A stretch of DNA of 64,000 nt from Holdemania sp. Marseille-P2844 (GCF_900120005.1 NZ_LT635454.1:526759-590758); one strand, 5' to 3'. Shown: positions 18,023 through 27,817, numbered from the stretch's first letter. The notes: a model not told the origin generated them from the sequence alone. Numbers and translations are program-made.

Positions 18023-19045
18023 ATGAGTAAAGTTACGATTATCGTGCCAATTTACAATGTTGAGGAATACGTCGCCAAGTGTCTGGATTCCTTGCTGCGG
18101 CAAACCTATTCCGACTATGTGATCTATGCCGTCAACGACGGATCACCGAAAAATGAACAGCCGATCATCGACCGCTACGCTGCGGCGTATCCGGAGAAAG
18201 TCGTCGCCATCCGCAAGGAAAACGGCGGCTATGGTTCTGTTTTGGAAATGGCAATCGCACGGCTGGATTCGGAATATTTCCTCGTCTGCGATCCGGATGA
18301 TTACTTAGCGGACGACGCGCTGGAAACCCTGGTCGGCTTGGCGGATGCCAACCAGGCGGATCTGGTGATCGGCGCGAAGAATTTTATTTATTCCGACAGC
18401 GACGAACAGAAGTACGATCCGGCCTACAACACAAAATTTGCGACGCTGCAGCCGGGCCAGGGGTATGTAAAGGGCACGCCGGAATTTGAGAATCTGTTCT
18501 TTGTGGATCCCTCGCCGCACGCCAAGCTGTACCGGCGATCCCTGGCGGCGAACATTCAGTTTCCGCATAAAATCGGCTACACCGATAACCTGTTGTTTTA
18601 CATCAGTCTGTTAAACGCTGAGAAAGTCGTCTATACCGACAAAGCGCTGGCGTATTATCTGATCGACCGGGCCGGCAACACGATGACCGATCTGAAGCCG
18701 CAGGTGATCGACGCGCACGCCCAGGTGTTCTCCACGATTCTGGATCAGGCGGAGCGCTGCGCTGCGGTTCCAGCGTTGTTTTATTACCGGATTTTTGAAG
18801 CCTATAAATTCTCATTTTATCAGCTGCGCCGGATCAAGGGCACACCGGCGGAAAAACTGGAACATGCCGAAGTTCTGTACCGGCTGGTTGAAAAGCTGAT
18901 GCCTCACCGGGCCGCGATCCTGGAAGGGATGGCGCGCTTCGGCTACACCGGCAGCCGCGAGCGGATGAAGGATAAGCTGGTTCTGACGGCGGGGATTTCG
19001 CATCCGGTTTACCGCCGCTGGGTGAAATCCTTCGTTAAGGAGTAA
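18023..19045 (+). CDS. family 2 glycosyltransferase
   Basis: 340 residues. VTIIVPIYNVEEYVAKCLDS, VNDGSPKNE, RKENGGYGSVLEMA and VCDPDDYL (the metal site is DPDD here, where its neighbours have DSDD). An in-frame ORF extends upstream to 17891 inside the previous gene; I chose ATG 18023 because AAAGGAG (18007-18013) precedes it and the GT2 motif starts immediately after. Soluble. Followed after 4 bp by the YfhO-like gene, so probably in one operon from 15566. The YGSVLEM variant suggests a subgroup distinct from the GT2 proteins at 5947, 17013 and 21607. Confidence 0.9.
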   Translation: MSKVTIIVPIYNVEEYVAKCLDSLLRQTYSDYVIYAVNDGSPKNEQPIIDRYAAAYPEKVVAIRKENGGYGSVLEMAIARLDSEYFLVCDPDDYLADDALETLVGLADANQADLVIGAKNFIYSDSDEQKYDPAYNTKFATLQPGQGYVKGTPEFENLFFVDPSPHAKLYRRSLAANIQFPHKIGYTDNLLFYISLLNAEKVVYTDKALAYYLIDRAGNTMTDLKPQVIDAHAQVFSTILDQAERCAAVPALFYYRIFEAYKFSFYQLRRIKGTPAEKLEHAEVLYRLVEKLMPHRAAILEGMARFGYTGSRERMKDKLVLTAGISHPVYRRWVKSFVKE

Positions 19046-19049
19046 CGGA

Positions 19050-21575
19050 ATGCGCCGACTGAGATCCATCCGCCGGCCGTTTTTCGCGTTTCTGGGCGCA
19101 GCCGTCCTGCTTTGCGGAATTTTCGCGGCGCTGGGCTTCGTTCCATTTGGCGGCCGTTCGCTTTTGATCAACGACCTGAACATTCAATATGTCGAATATT
19201 TGAAATATCTGCATACGGTCGTCACCGGGCAGAACAGCCTGACTTATGCGCAGGCGGCGGGCATGGGCGGCAGCTTCATCCCGATTTTTTCCTACTACTG
19301 CTCCAGTCCGCTGCAGCTGCTTCTGGCCTTGCTGCCTAACGATGCCATTTTGCTTTCCGTCAGTCTGGCGACCCTTCTGAAGCTGAGCCTGAGCTGCGGG
19401 ACAATGATGTTCTATCTGGAGGATCGTTTTGGTCCGCGCCGGGTTCATGGCTTGTTCGCGCTGAGTTACGCACTGAGCGGCGCAGCGCTGGCGTATTCTC
19501 AATGTTTAATGTGGCTGGACGGTTTAATCTGGCTGCCGATGGTGCTGAGTGGTGTTGAACAGATCCTGCGGGGGAAATCGGCCAAGGGATTTACGCTGGC
19601 GGTAGCGGCCAGCGTGTTTTCCAATTACTACACGGCGATCATGGGTCTGATGTTCGCCTGTCTGATGGCGTTGACGCGCTATTTCAGTGAGGACCAACAC
19701 GCGGTTTCATTTTGGACAGTCTTGAAGAAGGGCATACTCGGCATGGCGATCGGCCTGGCTTGCAACGGCTGGCTGCTGATGCCCAGCTTCTTATCTGTGA
19801 TCAACAACCGGCTTGCCCAGCCCGCAGAGGCGCTGCCGCTTTTCAGCTTCGCCCGGCTGGCAGGATTGAACAATGCGTTTCCAGGTGTGCCGGCTGTGAC
19901 GCTGGGGCAGGAGATCACGTTTGATTACGCCGGATTGTTGTGTCTGATCCTCGTCTTTTCTTCATTTTTCCAGCGGCTGCGATCAAACCGGAAGAAGCTC
20001 GTCGATGGTCTGACGCTGCTTTTCTTTGCGGCGTCGGTGTTCTTCACGCCGTTGTATAAGCTCTGGCATTTTCTGTCGATGCCCTATGGTTTCCCAACGC
20101 GGTTCAGCTTTGTGATCGTGTTCTGGCTGATCGCCGCGGCGGCGGACGCGTGGGACACGCGCGACAAGAAGTCGCTAGCCTGCGGGGCACTTGGTGTCTT
20201 GCTTCTGTTGGTCGCGAATGGAACGATGACGCTGCCGGCCAAGCTGATCGCCGCCGGGTTCATCGCCGGGATCACGGCGCTGCTGTGTCTGGGGTTTCAG
20301 AAAGCGCTGGCGGTCACCGTCGCAGCCGAGCTGACTTTCGCGGGCGCTGCCACATTCATTTCACTGGATCGGGATAACGTCTATGACGGCTATGCCTCGG
20401 CCCAGGCAGTGCTGGACTATCAAAACGAAGTGCGGACCGCCCTGGCAAGCTTTGCGTCTGAGCCGGGCTACCGGATTGAAAATCTGTCAGCGCGCAATCA
20501 AAACGAAGGGCTGGGCTATAACTACCCGAGCATCTCACATTACTCGTCAACCTACGATAAGAAGGTCAGCGATTTCCTGGAACATTACGGCGTCAGCCAC
20601 CGGATGTTCGGCAGCACCTATCACGGCACGACGCTGGCGCTCGACGCATTTCTGGGCATTCGCTATGTGCTGCGGGAAAAAGGCGCCGTTCACGTTCAGG
20701 TCCAGACCGATCATTACCGGAAAATTGCGGAGACTGAAACCTTCGAGGTGCTGGAAAATCCCTACGCGCTGCCGCTGGGATTTGTCATTGACGATCATGA
20801 TGAGACGCCGGTGCCTCAGACCTATTCGATTGCCGCGCAAAACGAGCTAATTCGGCTGTGCGGCGGCGAACCGCTGATCACGCGGCTGGATGATCCCGAC
20901 CTGTTTGTGTGGGATGGGGATGAATTGAGCCGCTCGCCGCTGATTGTGGCGAAGCGGCCGGAGGCGGAAACCTCGGTCGCGATTTACACCCAGTCCTTGA
21001 ATGAGGAAGATCCGCTCTATCTTCAGCTGCCTTTTGAAACGGATGAAACATGGTTTCAGCTGTGGATCAATCAGAACTATGCCCAAGACGATCATACCGG
21101 AATCAACGCCGGCGCACTGTATCTGGGCGCCTATCCGCCGGGACAGGATATCCTGATTCAGCTGGTCGTGCGCGATCAGCTGCTGCGCTTAACCCGGGCC
21201 GAGGTTTATTCCCTGGATATCTCGGCGTTAGCGCAATGGACACAGAAGCTGCAGAAACAGGCGGCACAGGATATTCAGATTCACGGCTCAACGATTACGA
21301 TGCACGTTCAGGCGGAAGCGGGGCAGCGGCTGCTGACAACGGTCCCCTATGATAAAGGCTGGCATGCGGAAATCGACGGGCAGCCGGCGGCGGTCACGCC
21401 GTTTCAGAACACGTTCATCGAACTGCCGCTGAGTGAGGGCACCCATGAAATCAAGCTTGTTTTCCGTCCCCGCGGACTGACGCTGGGGCTGGTGATCACC
21501 GCCGGCGGCATCCTGACAGCGCTGGCCTGCGCGGGGGCAGAACGAAAAAAACGAACTGTGAAGTCACGATTATGA
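19050..21575 (+). CDS. YfhO-family membrane glycosyltransferase-like protein
   Basis: 841 residues: about 12 membrane segments in the first ~430 residues, then a large external domain and one C-terminal membrane segment (about 810-832). The first external loop has LLINDLNIQYVEYLKYL and TYAQAAGMGGSF, recognisable YfhO features. YfhO proteins are GT-C-like and, in Bacillus and Listeria, act in glycosylation of lipoteichoic acid with CsbB-type partners. The GtrB-like enzyme at 7015 could supply the lipid-linked sugar. TAAGGAG lies upstream of ATG 19050. High-GC coding, no sign of disruption. The function as surface-glycan modifier is by family, the polymer is unknown. Confidence 0.8.
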   Translation: MRRLRSIRRPFFAFLGAAVLLCGIFAALGFVPFGGRSLLINDLNIQYVEYLKYLHTVVTGQNSLTYAQAAGMGGSFIPIFSYYCSSPLQLLLALLPNDAILLSVSLATLLKLSLSCGTMMFYLEDRFGPRRVHGLFALSYALSGAALAYSQCLMWLDGLIWLPMVLSGVEQILRGKSAKGFTLAVAASVFSNYYTAIMGLMFACLMALTRYFSEDQHAVSFWTVLKKGILGMAIGLACNGWLLMPSFLSVINNRLAQPAEALPLFSFARLAGLNNAFPGVPAVTLGQEITFDYAGLLCLILVFSSFFQRLRSNRKKLVDGLTLLFFAASVFFTPLYKLWHFLSMPYGFPTRFSFVIVFWLIAAAADAWDTRDKKSLACGALGVLLLLVANGTMTLPAKLIAAGFIAGITALLCLGFQKALAVTVAAELTFAGAATFISLDRDNVYDGYASAQAVLDYQNEVRTALASFASEPGYRIENLSARNQNEGLGYNYPSISHYSSTYDKKVSDFLEHYGVSHRMFGSTYHGTTLALDAFLGIRYVLREKGAVHVQVQTDHYRKIAETETFEVLENPYALPLGFVIDDHDETPVPQTYSIAAQNELIRLCGGEPLITRLDDPDLFVWDGDELSRSPLIVAKRPEAETSVAIYTQSLNEEDPLYLQLPFETDETWFQLWINQNYAQDDHTGINAGALYLGAYPPGQDILIQLVVRDQLLRLTRAEVYSLDISALAQWTQKLQKQAAQDIQIHGSTITMHVQAEAGQRLLTTVPYDKGWHAEIDGQPAAVTPFQNTFIELPLSEGTHEIKLVFRPRGLTLGLVITAGGILTALACAGAERKKRTVKSRL

Positions 21576-21606
21576 TATACTTATTTCATCAGACAGGAGG
21601 AACGCT

Positions 21607-22566
21607 GTGGAACCCAAAATTACTGTGATTGTGCCCGTTTACAACGTGGAAAAATACTTGCCGGAATGTCTCGATTCGTTAGCCGGCCAGACCTATAAAA
21701 ACTTGCAGGTGCTGGTGGTCAACGATGGTTCGACCGATTCCTCCCCGCAGATTATTGAAGACTATGTGCGTCGGTTTCCGGATCGTTTCGCGCAGTTGAA
21801 TAAACCCAACGGCGGGTTGTCGGACGCCCGCAATTTCGCGATCGGCAAGGCCGAGGGCGAATGGATTGCCTTCCTTGACAGCGACGACTGGGCCGATCCT
21901 GAGTATTACGCGAAAATGGCGGAAGTCATGGCGCGGGGCGCGGACGTCGTGGTCAGCGATATCGAATATTTTTATGAAAACGGCCAGCCGTCCTGGATCA
22001 TGCCGGGGCTGAATCCGCATGTCTTCGACAGCCCAATAAAGGAGGCGTTTCTATCGCCGATGTTCGCATGGAACAAGCTCTACCGCGCGGACTTTTTCAC
22101 CCGGAAGCATTATCGCTATCCGCTGGGCACCTGGTATGAGGATATCCCGGTCACGATGCCGATCTTCGCGCAATCCCAAACGATCGGAATTCAGCACGAG
22201 GCGCGGATTCATTACCGCCAGCGGGAAGGTTCGATCATGTCCGTCACCAAGAGCGAGCGGCTGAAGGAAATCTTTCCGGTCATGAAGCAGGTCCGCGATC
22301 AGTTTGCGGAAATGGGCCTCAGCGAACGGTATCACGATGAGCTGGAATATTTACATATTGAGCATCTGCGTCTGTACGGCATGTTCCGCTTTCTGCGCTC
22401 GCCGCTAACCAGCGAGCTGAAAGCGATGAGCGACGCCGTGATGGCGGAGTTTTACCCAAACTGGAAAAAGAATCCCTACATCCGCAATTTAGGCTGGAAG
22501 GATCAGCTGTTTTTGAAAACCTTCGGCAGTCTGACGCTGCCGCTCTACAAATACGTGATTCATTAA
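21607..22566 (+). CDS. family 2 glycosyltransferase
   Basis: 319 residues. ITVIVPVYNVEKYLPECLDS, VNDGSTDSSPQ, KPNGGLSDARNFA, FLDSDDWADP. Start is GTG 21607, with ACAGGAGG ending 6 bp upstream. Closely similar in architecture to the GT2 at 5947, including the FYPNWKKNPYIRNLG stretch near the C-terminus. A -10-like TATACT at 21576-21581 lies between the YfhO gene and this one, without a good -35; it may be an internal promoter. Soluble, cytoplasmic, repeat-unit assembly. Confidence 0.9.
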   Translation: MEPKITVIVPVYNVEKYLPECLDSLAGQTYKNLQVLVVNDGSTDSSPQIIEDYVRRFPDRFAQLNKPNGGLSDARNFAIGKAEGEWIAFLDSDDWADPEYYAKMAEVMARGADVVVSDIEYFYENGQPSWIMPGLNPHVFDSPIKEAFLSPMFAWNKLYRADFFTRKHYRYPLGTWYEDIPVTMPIFAQSQTIGIQHEARIHYRQREGSIMSVTKSERLKEIFPVMKQVRDQFAEMGLSERYHDELEYLHIEHLRLYGMFRFLRSPLTSELKAMSDAVMAEFYPNWKKNPYIRNLGWKDQLFLKTFGSLTLPLYKYVIH

Positions 22567-22581
22567 GATTAGGAGGAGCTT

Positions 22582-24126
22582 ATGCGCACAAAATATTCGT
22601 TTTACAATTTTTTGGTGAGCCTGATCACCAGCGTCGCTCTTCCGATTTTCGGATTTATCAAGGTGCGGATGTTCATCGACTTGTACGGCAGCGACCTCAA
22701 TGGTCTGCAGCTGACGATCATGAACGTCATCACCTTTCTGAATGTCTTTGAGCTGAGCTATTCGCTGGCTTTCCGCCAGCTGTTGTTTAAGCCGCTGGCC
22801 GAGAACGACCGGGATCGGGTGCTGTCGATCTATAACGGCGCCGTCAAGGTGTTCCGTTTTACCGGCATGGCGGTCTTGGCTGTCGGCGCGCTGACCGCGC
22901 TGTTGTTCCCGATGTTCGCCGAATCGCCGCTGGGCTATGGCGAAACGGTGACGATGTTTTTAATCCTTTGTGTTCCTTTTGGTTTGTCTTATTTCCTGAT
23001 GGGACCGAATTTTGTCATCATCGCCGATCAAAAGGAGTACAAAATCAACATCTGGATCCAGACGATCGCCATTTTGCGGATGGTGCTGATGGTCGGCGTC
23101 ATCCTGCTGAAGCTGCCGTATATTTATATCTTCTTGATCGAAGGCTTGCAGGTGTTCATCGCCAACTTCATCGCCCGCCGGATCGCTTTGAAAAACTATC
23201 CGTGGCTGAAGGAAAACAAGCAGCTGCCCTATGACGACGCGTTCCAGAAAAACGCCAAGTATACGATTATCCAGCGCCTCTCGACGCTGGCCACCAACAA
23301 TACGGACAACCTGGTGATTACCTTTTTCATGGGCTATACGATGACCAGCGTCTATGGCTCTTACAGCTATCTGACCGAGTCGGTATCCAAGATCATCAAC
23401 TCCGCGATCACCTCGCCGATTAACAGCTTCGGCAACCTGTTCAACGATTCCGGCGCGGATTCGTACAGCGTCTTTACGGAGTTCTTTAACTTCGCCGTGT
23501 ATATCGCATCGATCATCGGCGTGTGCATCTTCGTTGTGATCGGACGGTTCGTTTTGATCTGGATGAAGATGCGGCCGGAGTATTCGGTGACGATTCTGAT
23601 TGCCTTCCTGTTTGCGATCAATATTTTCTACATGACGATGCGCGAGCCGATCATCATCTGCCGTGACGCCAACGGCTTGTTCAAAGACGCGAAAAACAAT
23701 GCTTATTTACTGGCGATTTCCAAGGTCGTCCTGTCGATTGCGCTGATCCAGCCGTTGGGGATCGCGGGCGTGCTGGCGGCGACGATGCTGACGAACTGGA
23801 CTGTTGATTTCTTATACAATCCGGTTCTGGTCTATAAAAAAGTGTTCCATCTGAATCCGCTGCGCTATTACAAGATGGTGTTTACCCGGCTGGGCGTAGC
23901 GATCCTGATCGGCGCTGCGGCGTATGCCGGCTGGCAGACCCAACAGGCGTTCGTGACGTCTTCGACCCTGCATTTTTTGATGGGATGCGTTGCCTTGGGA
24001 TTGATCGTGTTTGTTGTCTTTACGATTGTTTACTGGTTCTCCTACGCCTCCTTCCGCAAACTGATCCAGCGCGGCTGGCGTTTGATCCGGCATAAGATGA
24101 ACAAGAACAAAGAGGTGCAGGCATGA
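22582..24126 (+). CDS. polysaccharide export/flippase-like membrane protein
   Basis: 514-residue polytopic protein with about 12-14 hydrophobic segments, resembling the polysaccharide biosynthesis (MOP/MviN-like) transporters. The start KYSFYNFLVSLITSVALPIF, followed by GFIKVRMFIDLYGSDLNGLQ, is typical of a flippase subgroup in Firmicutes that differs from classical Wzx. TTAGGAGGAG precedes ATG 22582. Stop overlaps the next gene (ATGA at 24123-24126). With a Wzx-like protein at 15566, the locus appears to have two exporters. Substrate unknown. Confidence 0.78.
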   Translation: MRTKYSFYNFLVSLITSVALPIFGFIKVRMFIDLYGSDLNGLQLTIMNVITFLNVFELSYSLAFRQLLFKPLAENDRDRVLSIYNGAVKVFRFTGMAVLAVGALTALLFPMFAESPLGYGETVTMFLILCVPFGLSYFLMGPNFVIIADQKEYKINIWIQTIAILRMVLMVGVILLKLPYIYIFLIEGLQVFIANFIARRIALKNYPWLKENKQLPYDDAFQKNAKYTIIQRLSTLATNNTDNLVITFFMGYTMTSVYGSYSYLTESVSKIINSAITSPINSFGNLFNDSGADSYSVFTEFFNFAVYIASIIGVCIFVVIGRFVLIWMKMRPEYSVTILIAFLFAINIFYMTMREPIIICRDANGLFKDAKNNAYLLAISKVVLSIALIQPLGIAGVLAATMLTNWTVDFLYNPVLVYKKVFHLNPLRYYKMVFTRLGVAILIGAAAYAGWQTQQAFVTSSTLHFLMGCVALGLIVFVVFTIVYWFSYASFRKLIQRGWRLIRHKMNKNKEVQA

Positions 24127-26180
24127 AAAAAATGATTCAATGGCTGTGCGGCTTTTGTCTGTTAGCGGGATTGCTGAGCGGCTGTCATACCAAGTTTATT
24201 CAGGATCAGGTGGAGATCTACGCACCGGAGGATCCGGAGCTGTTCAGCATCGCGGGAATCGACGCGCAGGGCTATCGTCTGGATGCCCAGACCGAACACC
24301 GGGTTCAATCGCAGATTCTGCGCAGTTCCAAGAGCTTTACGATTTCGTTCTGGTTTAAAACGGAAGCGAACTTTGAGTGGACGACGCTGCTTTCGATGGG
24401 CCGCGACGACCGGCATGTGATGCAGCTGGCGACTTCCGGCAATCCAACCGGCGAGCGCTGCGGACTGAATTATTCGATTCAGTCGGGAAACAAAGCGTAC
24501 CGGGTTATCTCTGCGAAGGAAGCGACGGTTGAAACCGGCATCTATAACCATATCGTGCTGACCCAGGAGGGCAACACGGTCACCTTGTATCTCAACGGCG
24601 AGGAAACCGCGTCGGGCAATGTGGCCAGGCAGGTGAAACAACTGCGGACAGACGAGCTGATCATCGGCAAGAGTTTGATCTACAACGACCCGCAGGCGGA
24701 AGGCACGTTTCAGGATTTCCAGATTATCAATCAGGCTTGGACCGCCGAGGAGGTCCTGGCGGAGTTTGACCGTTTCTATCCGAAAGCTGTGCTGGATACG
24801 TTCCATTTCAGCAATCAGGACGATCTGACCGGCAATCTCTGGTTTGCCGAGAATCCGGTGCGTGATCTGTATTTCAGCTGGTCCAGCGATAAGCCCAAGA
24901 TCATTACTGATCAAGGCAAGCTGACGAAACCGACGGCGGCGCAGGGCGATCAGGAAGTAACGATCACCGCGAAGGTGGAACATAAAGGGCAGATCTTTAC
25001 CAAGGACTTCAAATTCGCGGTGCTGGCGGATTCGCCGAAGACGCGTTTAAAGCGTGACCGGATCGCCGTGAATAACGACTTCCAGCCGCTGATGAACGAA
25101 AACGATGTGCTGCCGGCTGCGGCGGAAAATGGTTCACTGCTCGAATGGACAGTGCTGTCCGGCGGGATTGAGCTGCAGGAAAACCGGATTGTTAAAACCG
25201 CGGCTTCGGAAAAGGTTAACGCCCGGCTGCGGGTTACAATCCGGCAGGGAGAGCTGAGCGAAACAATCGAACGTGATGTCGTCGTGCTTGACGCGTTTAC
25301 CGGGTATGTGCTTTCCTATTTTAACGGCGAGCTGGGCGAGGAGCGCGGCAAGCTGGCTTACAGCCGCGACGGGCTGCATTGGACTGATCTGAATCAGGGG
25401 GAAGCCGTGCTGAGCTCTGAGCTGGGCAATGGCCGGATCCGCGATCCGTTTATCGGCCGGGATCGAGATGGAAATTTTGTGCTGCTGGCAACGGAGGGCT
25501 TTGACAATCCGGATATTTATCTCTGGCGCAGTTCGGATTTAGTGACGTTTACCGATCATCAACTGGTGCCGGTTTCACTGTGGGATCCGTTTTTAAAGAT
25601 GAGCGGGACCCGTGCCTGGGCTCCGGAAATGAGCTACGACCCGCAGCAGGATCTGTATTACATTTATTTCTCTGATCCGACGGAAAAGGATGAAAGCGCG
25701 CTGTATTATGTGACGACGCGGGATTTCGAACATTACAGCTATCCGGGCAATTTCTTTAAACCGGGCTATACCGTGATCGACGGAACGGTGCTGCAGACAC
25801 AGGGAAAATACTGGCTGTTCTATAAGGATGAACGAAAAGCGGCGCAGACGATTTATTACGCGTCGACGGACGCGCTGTCCAAGCTGTTCGGCGAAGCCTA
25901 TGATCAGGAATTCCTGTTTCCGCTGCGGTTTATGGAAGGTCCGTTCGTCTTCCCAGTCAACGGCGAAGATCAATATTACCTGTACGAGGACTATTACCCG
26001 TACGGAACCTTCCATGTCGCGCAGTTCTCAACGCTGGGCGAAGACAGTGATCTGCGCTGGCTGGAAGAATCGGAATATACGCTGCCGAATGAGGATGTCC
26101 GACATGGATCGGCCACGCCGGTGACGGAGCAGGAATTGCAGCGGCTGCTTCAAGCCTATCCGCCAGCTCTGATCGATTAA
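24123..26180 (+). CDS. secreted lipoprotein with LamG-like and GH43-like domains
   Basis: 685 residues. Signal peptide with lipobox LLAGLLSGC (lipidated Cys21). Residues ~50-210 look like a LamG/concanavalin-like domain (SFTISFWFKTEANFEWTTLL, VTLYLNGEE, FQDFQIINQAWT). Then one or two Ig-like segments (~220-395). The C-terminus (~400-670) is a five-bladed propeller of GH43/GH32-like type: RIRDPFIGRDRDGNF, RAWAPEMSYD, VIDGTV, FMEGPFVF supply the expected acidic residues. GH43 enzymes cleave arabinose, xylose or related linkages; activity here is unproven. Last gene of the locus, coupled by ATGA to the exporter, so it may trim or process the exported glycan or degrade dietary glycans. Confidence 0.78.
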   Translation: MKKMIQWLCGFCLLAGLLSGCHTKFIQDQVEIYAPEDPELFSIAGIDAQGYRLDAQTEHRVQSQILRSSKSFTISFWFKTEANFEWTTLLSMGRDDRHVMQLATSGNPTGERCGLNYSIQSGNKAYRVISAKEATVETGIYNHIVLTQEGNTVTLYLNGEETASGNVARQVKQLRTDELIIGKSLIYNDPQAEGTFQDFQIINQAWTAEEVLAEFDRFYPKAVLDTFHFSNQDDLTGNLWFAENPVRDLYFSWSSDKPKIITDQGKLTKPTAAQGDQEVTITAKVEHKGQIFTKDFKFAVLADSPKTRLKRDRIAVNNDFQPLMNENDVLPAAAENGSLLEWTVLSGGIELQENRIVKTAASEKVNARLRVTIRQGELSETIERDVVVLDAFTGYVLSYFNGELGEERGKLAYSRDGLHWTDLNQGEAVLSSELGNGRIRDPFIGRDRDGNFVLLATEGFDNPDIYLWRSSDLVTFTDHQLVPVSLWDPFLKMSGTRAWAPEMSYDPQQDLYYIYFSDPTEKDESALYYVTTRDFEHYSYPGNFFKPGYTVIDGTVLQTQGKYWLFYKDERKAAQTIYYASTDALSKLFGEAYDQEFLFPLRFMEGPFVFPVNGEDQYYLYEDYYPYGTFHVAQFSTLGEDSDLRWLEESEYTLPNEDVRHGSATPVTEQELQRLLQAYPPALID

Positions 26181-26185
26181 AATGA

Positions 26186-26230
26186 AAAAAGTCAGGAAGA
26201 GAAAAAACCACTTCTTTGCCTGGCTTTTTA
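26186..26230. terminator. bidirectional terminator between convergent genes
   Basis: 11-bp stem with one G-T wobble, AAAAAGTCAGG with CCTGGCTTTTT (26186-26196 and 26219-26229). A and T tracts on both sides let it serve both the + operon and the - strand gene ending at 26297. Confidence 0.8.
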
Positions 26231-26296
26231 ATATGAAAAAAATGGAAGCAAAGTACGAGAATTCCAGTTCTTTCCTGTGGATGTAAAAACGCATTT

Positions 26297-27817
26297 CTAC
26301 TTGAACTTCACAACCCGGTAGCTGTATTGTCCATACGCCGGAATCATTTCCGCAATGACCTCCCGGTTCTCAAAGTCGATCTCGCTCATTAAGGAATGGA
26401 CGCTGCCCGTGCCCCAGCCGATCACATAGGTGTCCGCTTCGGTCTTCATCACCGAGCCGGTCGCAAACGAATATTTTCCCGCAACGATCCTTTCCTGAAA
26501 CGATGTCACGGACTGATTCTTTTCATTCAGCTTGAATTCCAGAATCCGCGTCTGTTCGTTGGCGTTGCCGTTATCAAACAGAAGCAGTGTTCCCGCATCC
26601 GTCAGCTTGGCGTAATGCTGACGGGAGAACCGCTGGTCCTCGGTTAACCCGAAATCATCGCCCAAACCGCCTAAAGTCCAGAGAATCTCGCCGGTCTTCC
26701 GGTCGATCTTTAATACCTCGTCCAGATTGCGGAACGAAGCGATCACATGGCCGTCGCTTGGGTCGACGCACAGGCTGTTGATATGCGCGTAATCCGCGGC
26801 ATAATAAGTATCGTTGGTATTGGTATAGTCGTTGTTTTCCACAGATTGTTTCAACAAGGCCGGATGATCGCTGCTGCACCACTCAAAGATGACCTCGTCA
26901 TCCTGAATTTCCTGAATCAGCGCCGCCTTGATCCGGACATACCGCCGTTCACTGGACATCCATATATTCTGATCCACAGAACCGGTGATCAGATAATGAT
27001 TTTCTCCCAGCATCAGAAATTCATGATTTTCACACATTCCGCCTGATGGCAGCGCCTTGGAAGGCAGAAGTTCAACTTGTTTAACCGGCTGATATTGATT
27101 ATCCAGAATGTTGATGTGACCCACTTGCACGCCCCTGTATAACAGATGATTGGAGACATCTGCCGTTGGTTCAAAGAAGGAGTAATAGATAACGCCGTCA
27201 ATTTCATGTTTTTGAAAGTTCATGACCGAGCCGCTCTTATTATAGAATCCGCGGTAGTAATACAACAGCTGTCCGTCATTATCCATTTTAAAGATGTAGG
27301 AATCGCCGTCATCATTCATCAGATCCCCATAGAAATCCCCTTCGCTGCGGCTGTGACCCGTAAACTGCACGGTCGGAAAGCTGTCCGGCAGCGTTTGAAT
27401 GGTGACGCTGCGTTGGCAGTCTCCTTTGCGGATCGTCAGCGTGGCGGTTGTCTGCGGACTGAGCTGATCCACTTCGATCATGGCCGGGGATGACAGCTTC
27501 TGACCATTCCAGCTGAGCTGAAGATTCCGGTCGCTTGTCGTCCAGGTCAGGATGTTCGCCGTCTCACAGCTTAAGGACACTGGCGCGGCGATCGGTGCGG
27601 TTTGGGAGAGATCCAGCGAGAGCGGCAGACCATTGATCTGAATTTCCAGATCGCTGGTCGTCAACAGGTCGCCGAGATGGCTGCCGTCAGCGCTGATGCT
27701 GACAACACAGCCCGCAGCTTCCTTGGACGAAAAGCCCACAACAGCGAAAAAAAACAAAGCAGCGCCGAATAACCCCCAGGGTAAAATTCGAAGCAGAAGG
27801 GATCGATCCAATTTCAT
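26297..27817 (-). CDS. arylsulfotransferase-like (AssT-type) membrane-anchored protein
   Basis: 506 residues. An N-terminal hydrophobic segment (about 8-28) is probably an uncleaved anchor; an Ig-like region (~35-145) precedes a beta-propeller. The propeller carries the arylsulfotransferase pattern YAHINSLCVDPSDGHVIASF followed by EVLKIDRKTGEILWTLGG, then RQHYAKLTDAGTLLLFDNGN. AssT enzymes move sulfate from one phenolic ester to another without PAPS and use a catalytic His. Several His are present, but I cannot say which would be catalytic. A role in sulfation of phenols or surface compounds is by family. GAGGTGAAC precedes the ATG at 27817. Convergent to the polysaccharide operon. Confidence 0.75.
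   Translation of the reverse strand: MKLDRSLLLRILPWGLFGAALFFFAVVGFSSKEAAGCVVSISADGSHLGDLLTTSDLEIQINGLPLSLDLSQTAPIAAPVSLSCETANILTWTTSDRNLQLSWNGQKLSSPAMIEVDQLSPQTTATLTIRKGDCQRSVTIQTLPDSFPTVQFTGHSRSEGDFYGDLMNDDGDSYIFKMDNDGQLLYYYRGFYNKSGSVMNFQKHEIDGVIYYSFFEPTADVSNHLLYRGVQVGHINILDNQYQPVKQVELLPSKALPSGGMCENHEFLMLGENHYLITGSVDQNIWMSSERRYVRIKAALIQEIQDDEVIFEWCSSDHPALLKQSVENNDYTNTNDTYYAADYAHINSLCVDPSDGHVIASFRNLDEVLKIDRKTGEILWTLGGLGDDFGLTEDQRFSRQHYAKLTDAGTLLLFDNGNANEQTRILEFKLNEKNQSVTSFQERIVAGKYSFATGSVMKTEADTYVIGWGTGSVHSLMSEIDFENREVIAEMIPAYGQYSYRVVKFK

Noticed and set aside
24162-24983. 273-codon minus-strand ORF
   Set aside because: Antisense shadow of the LamG/GH43-like gene; no start signals and no recognisable protein.
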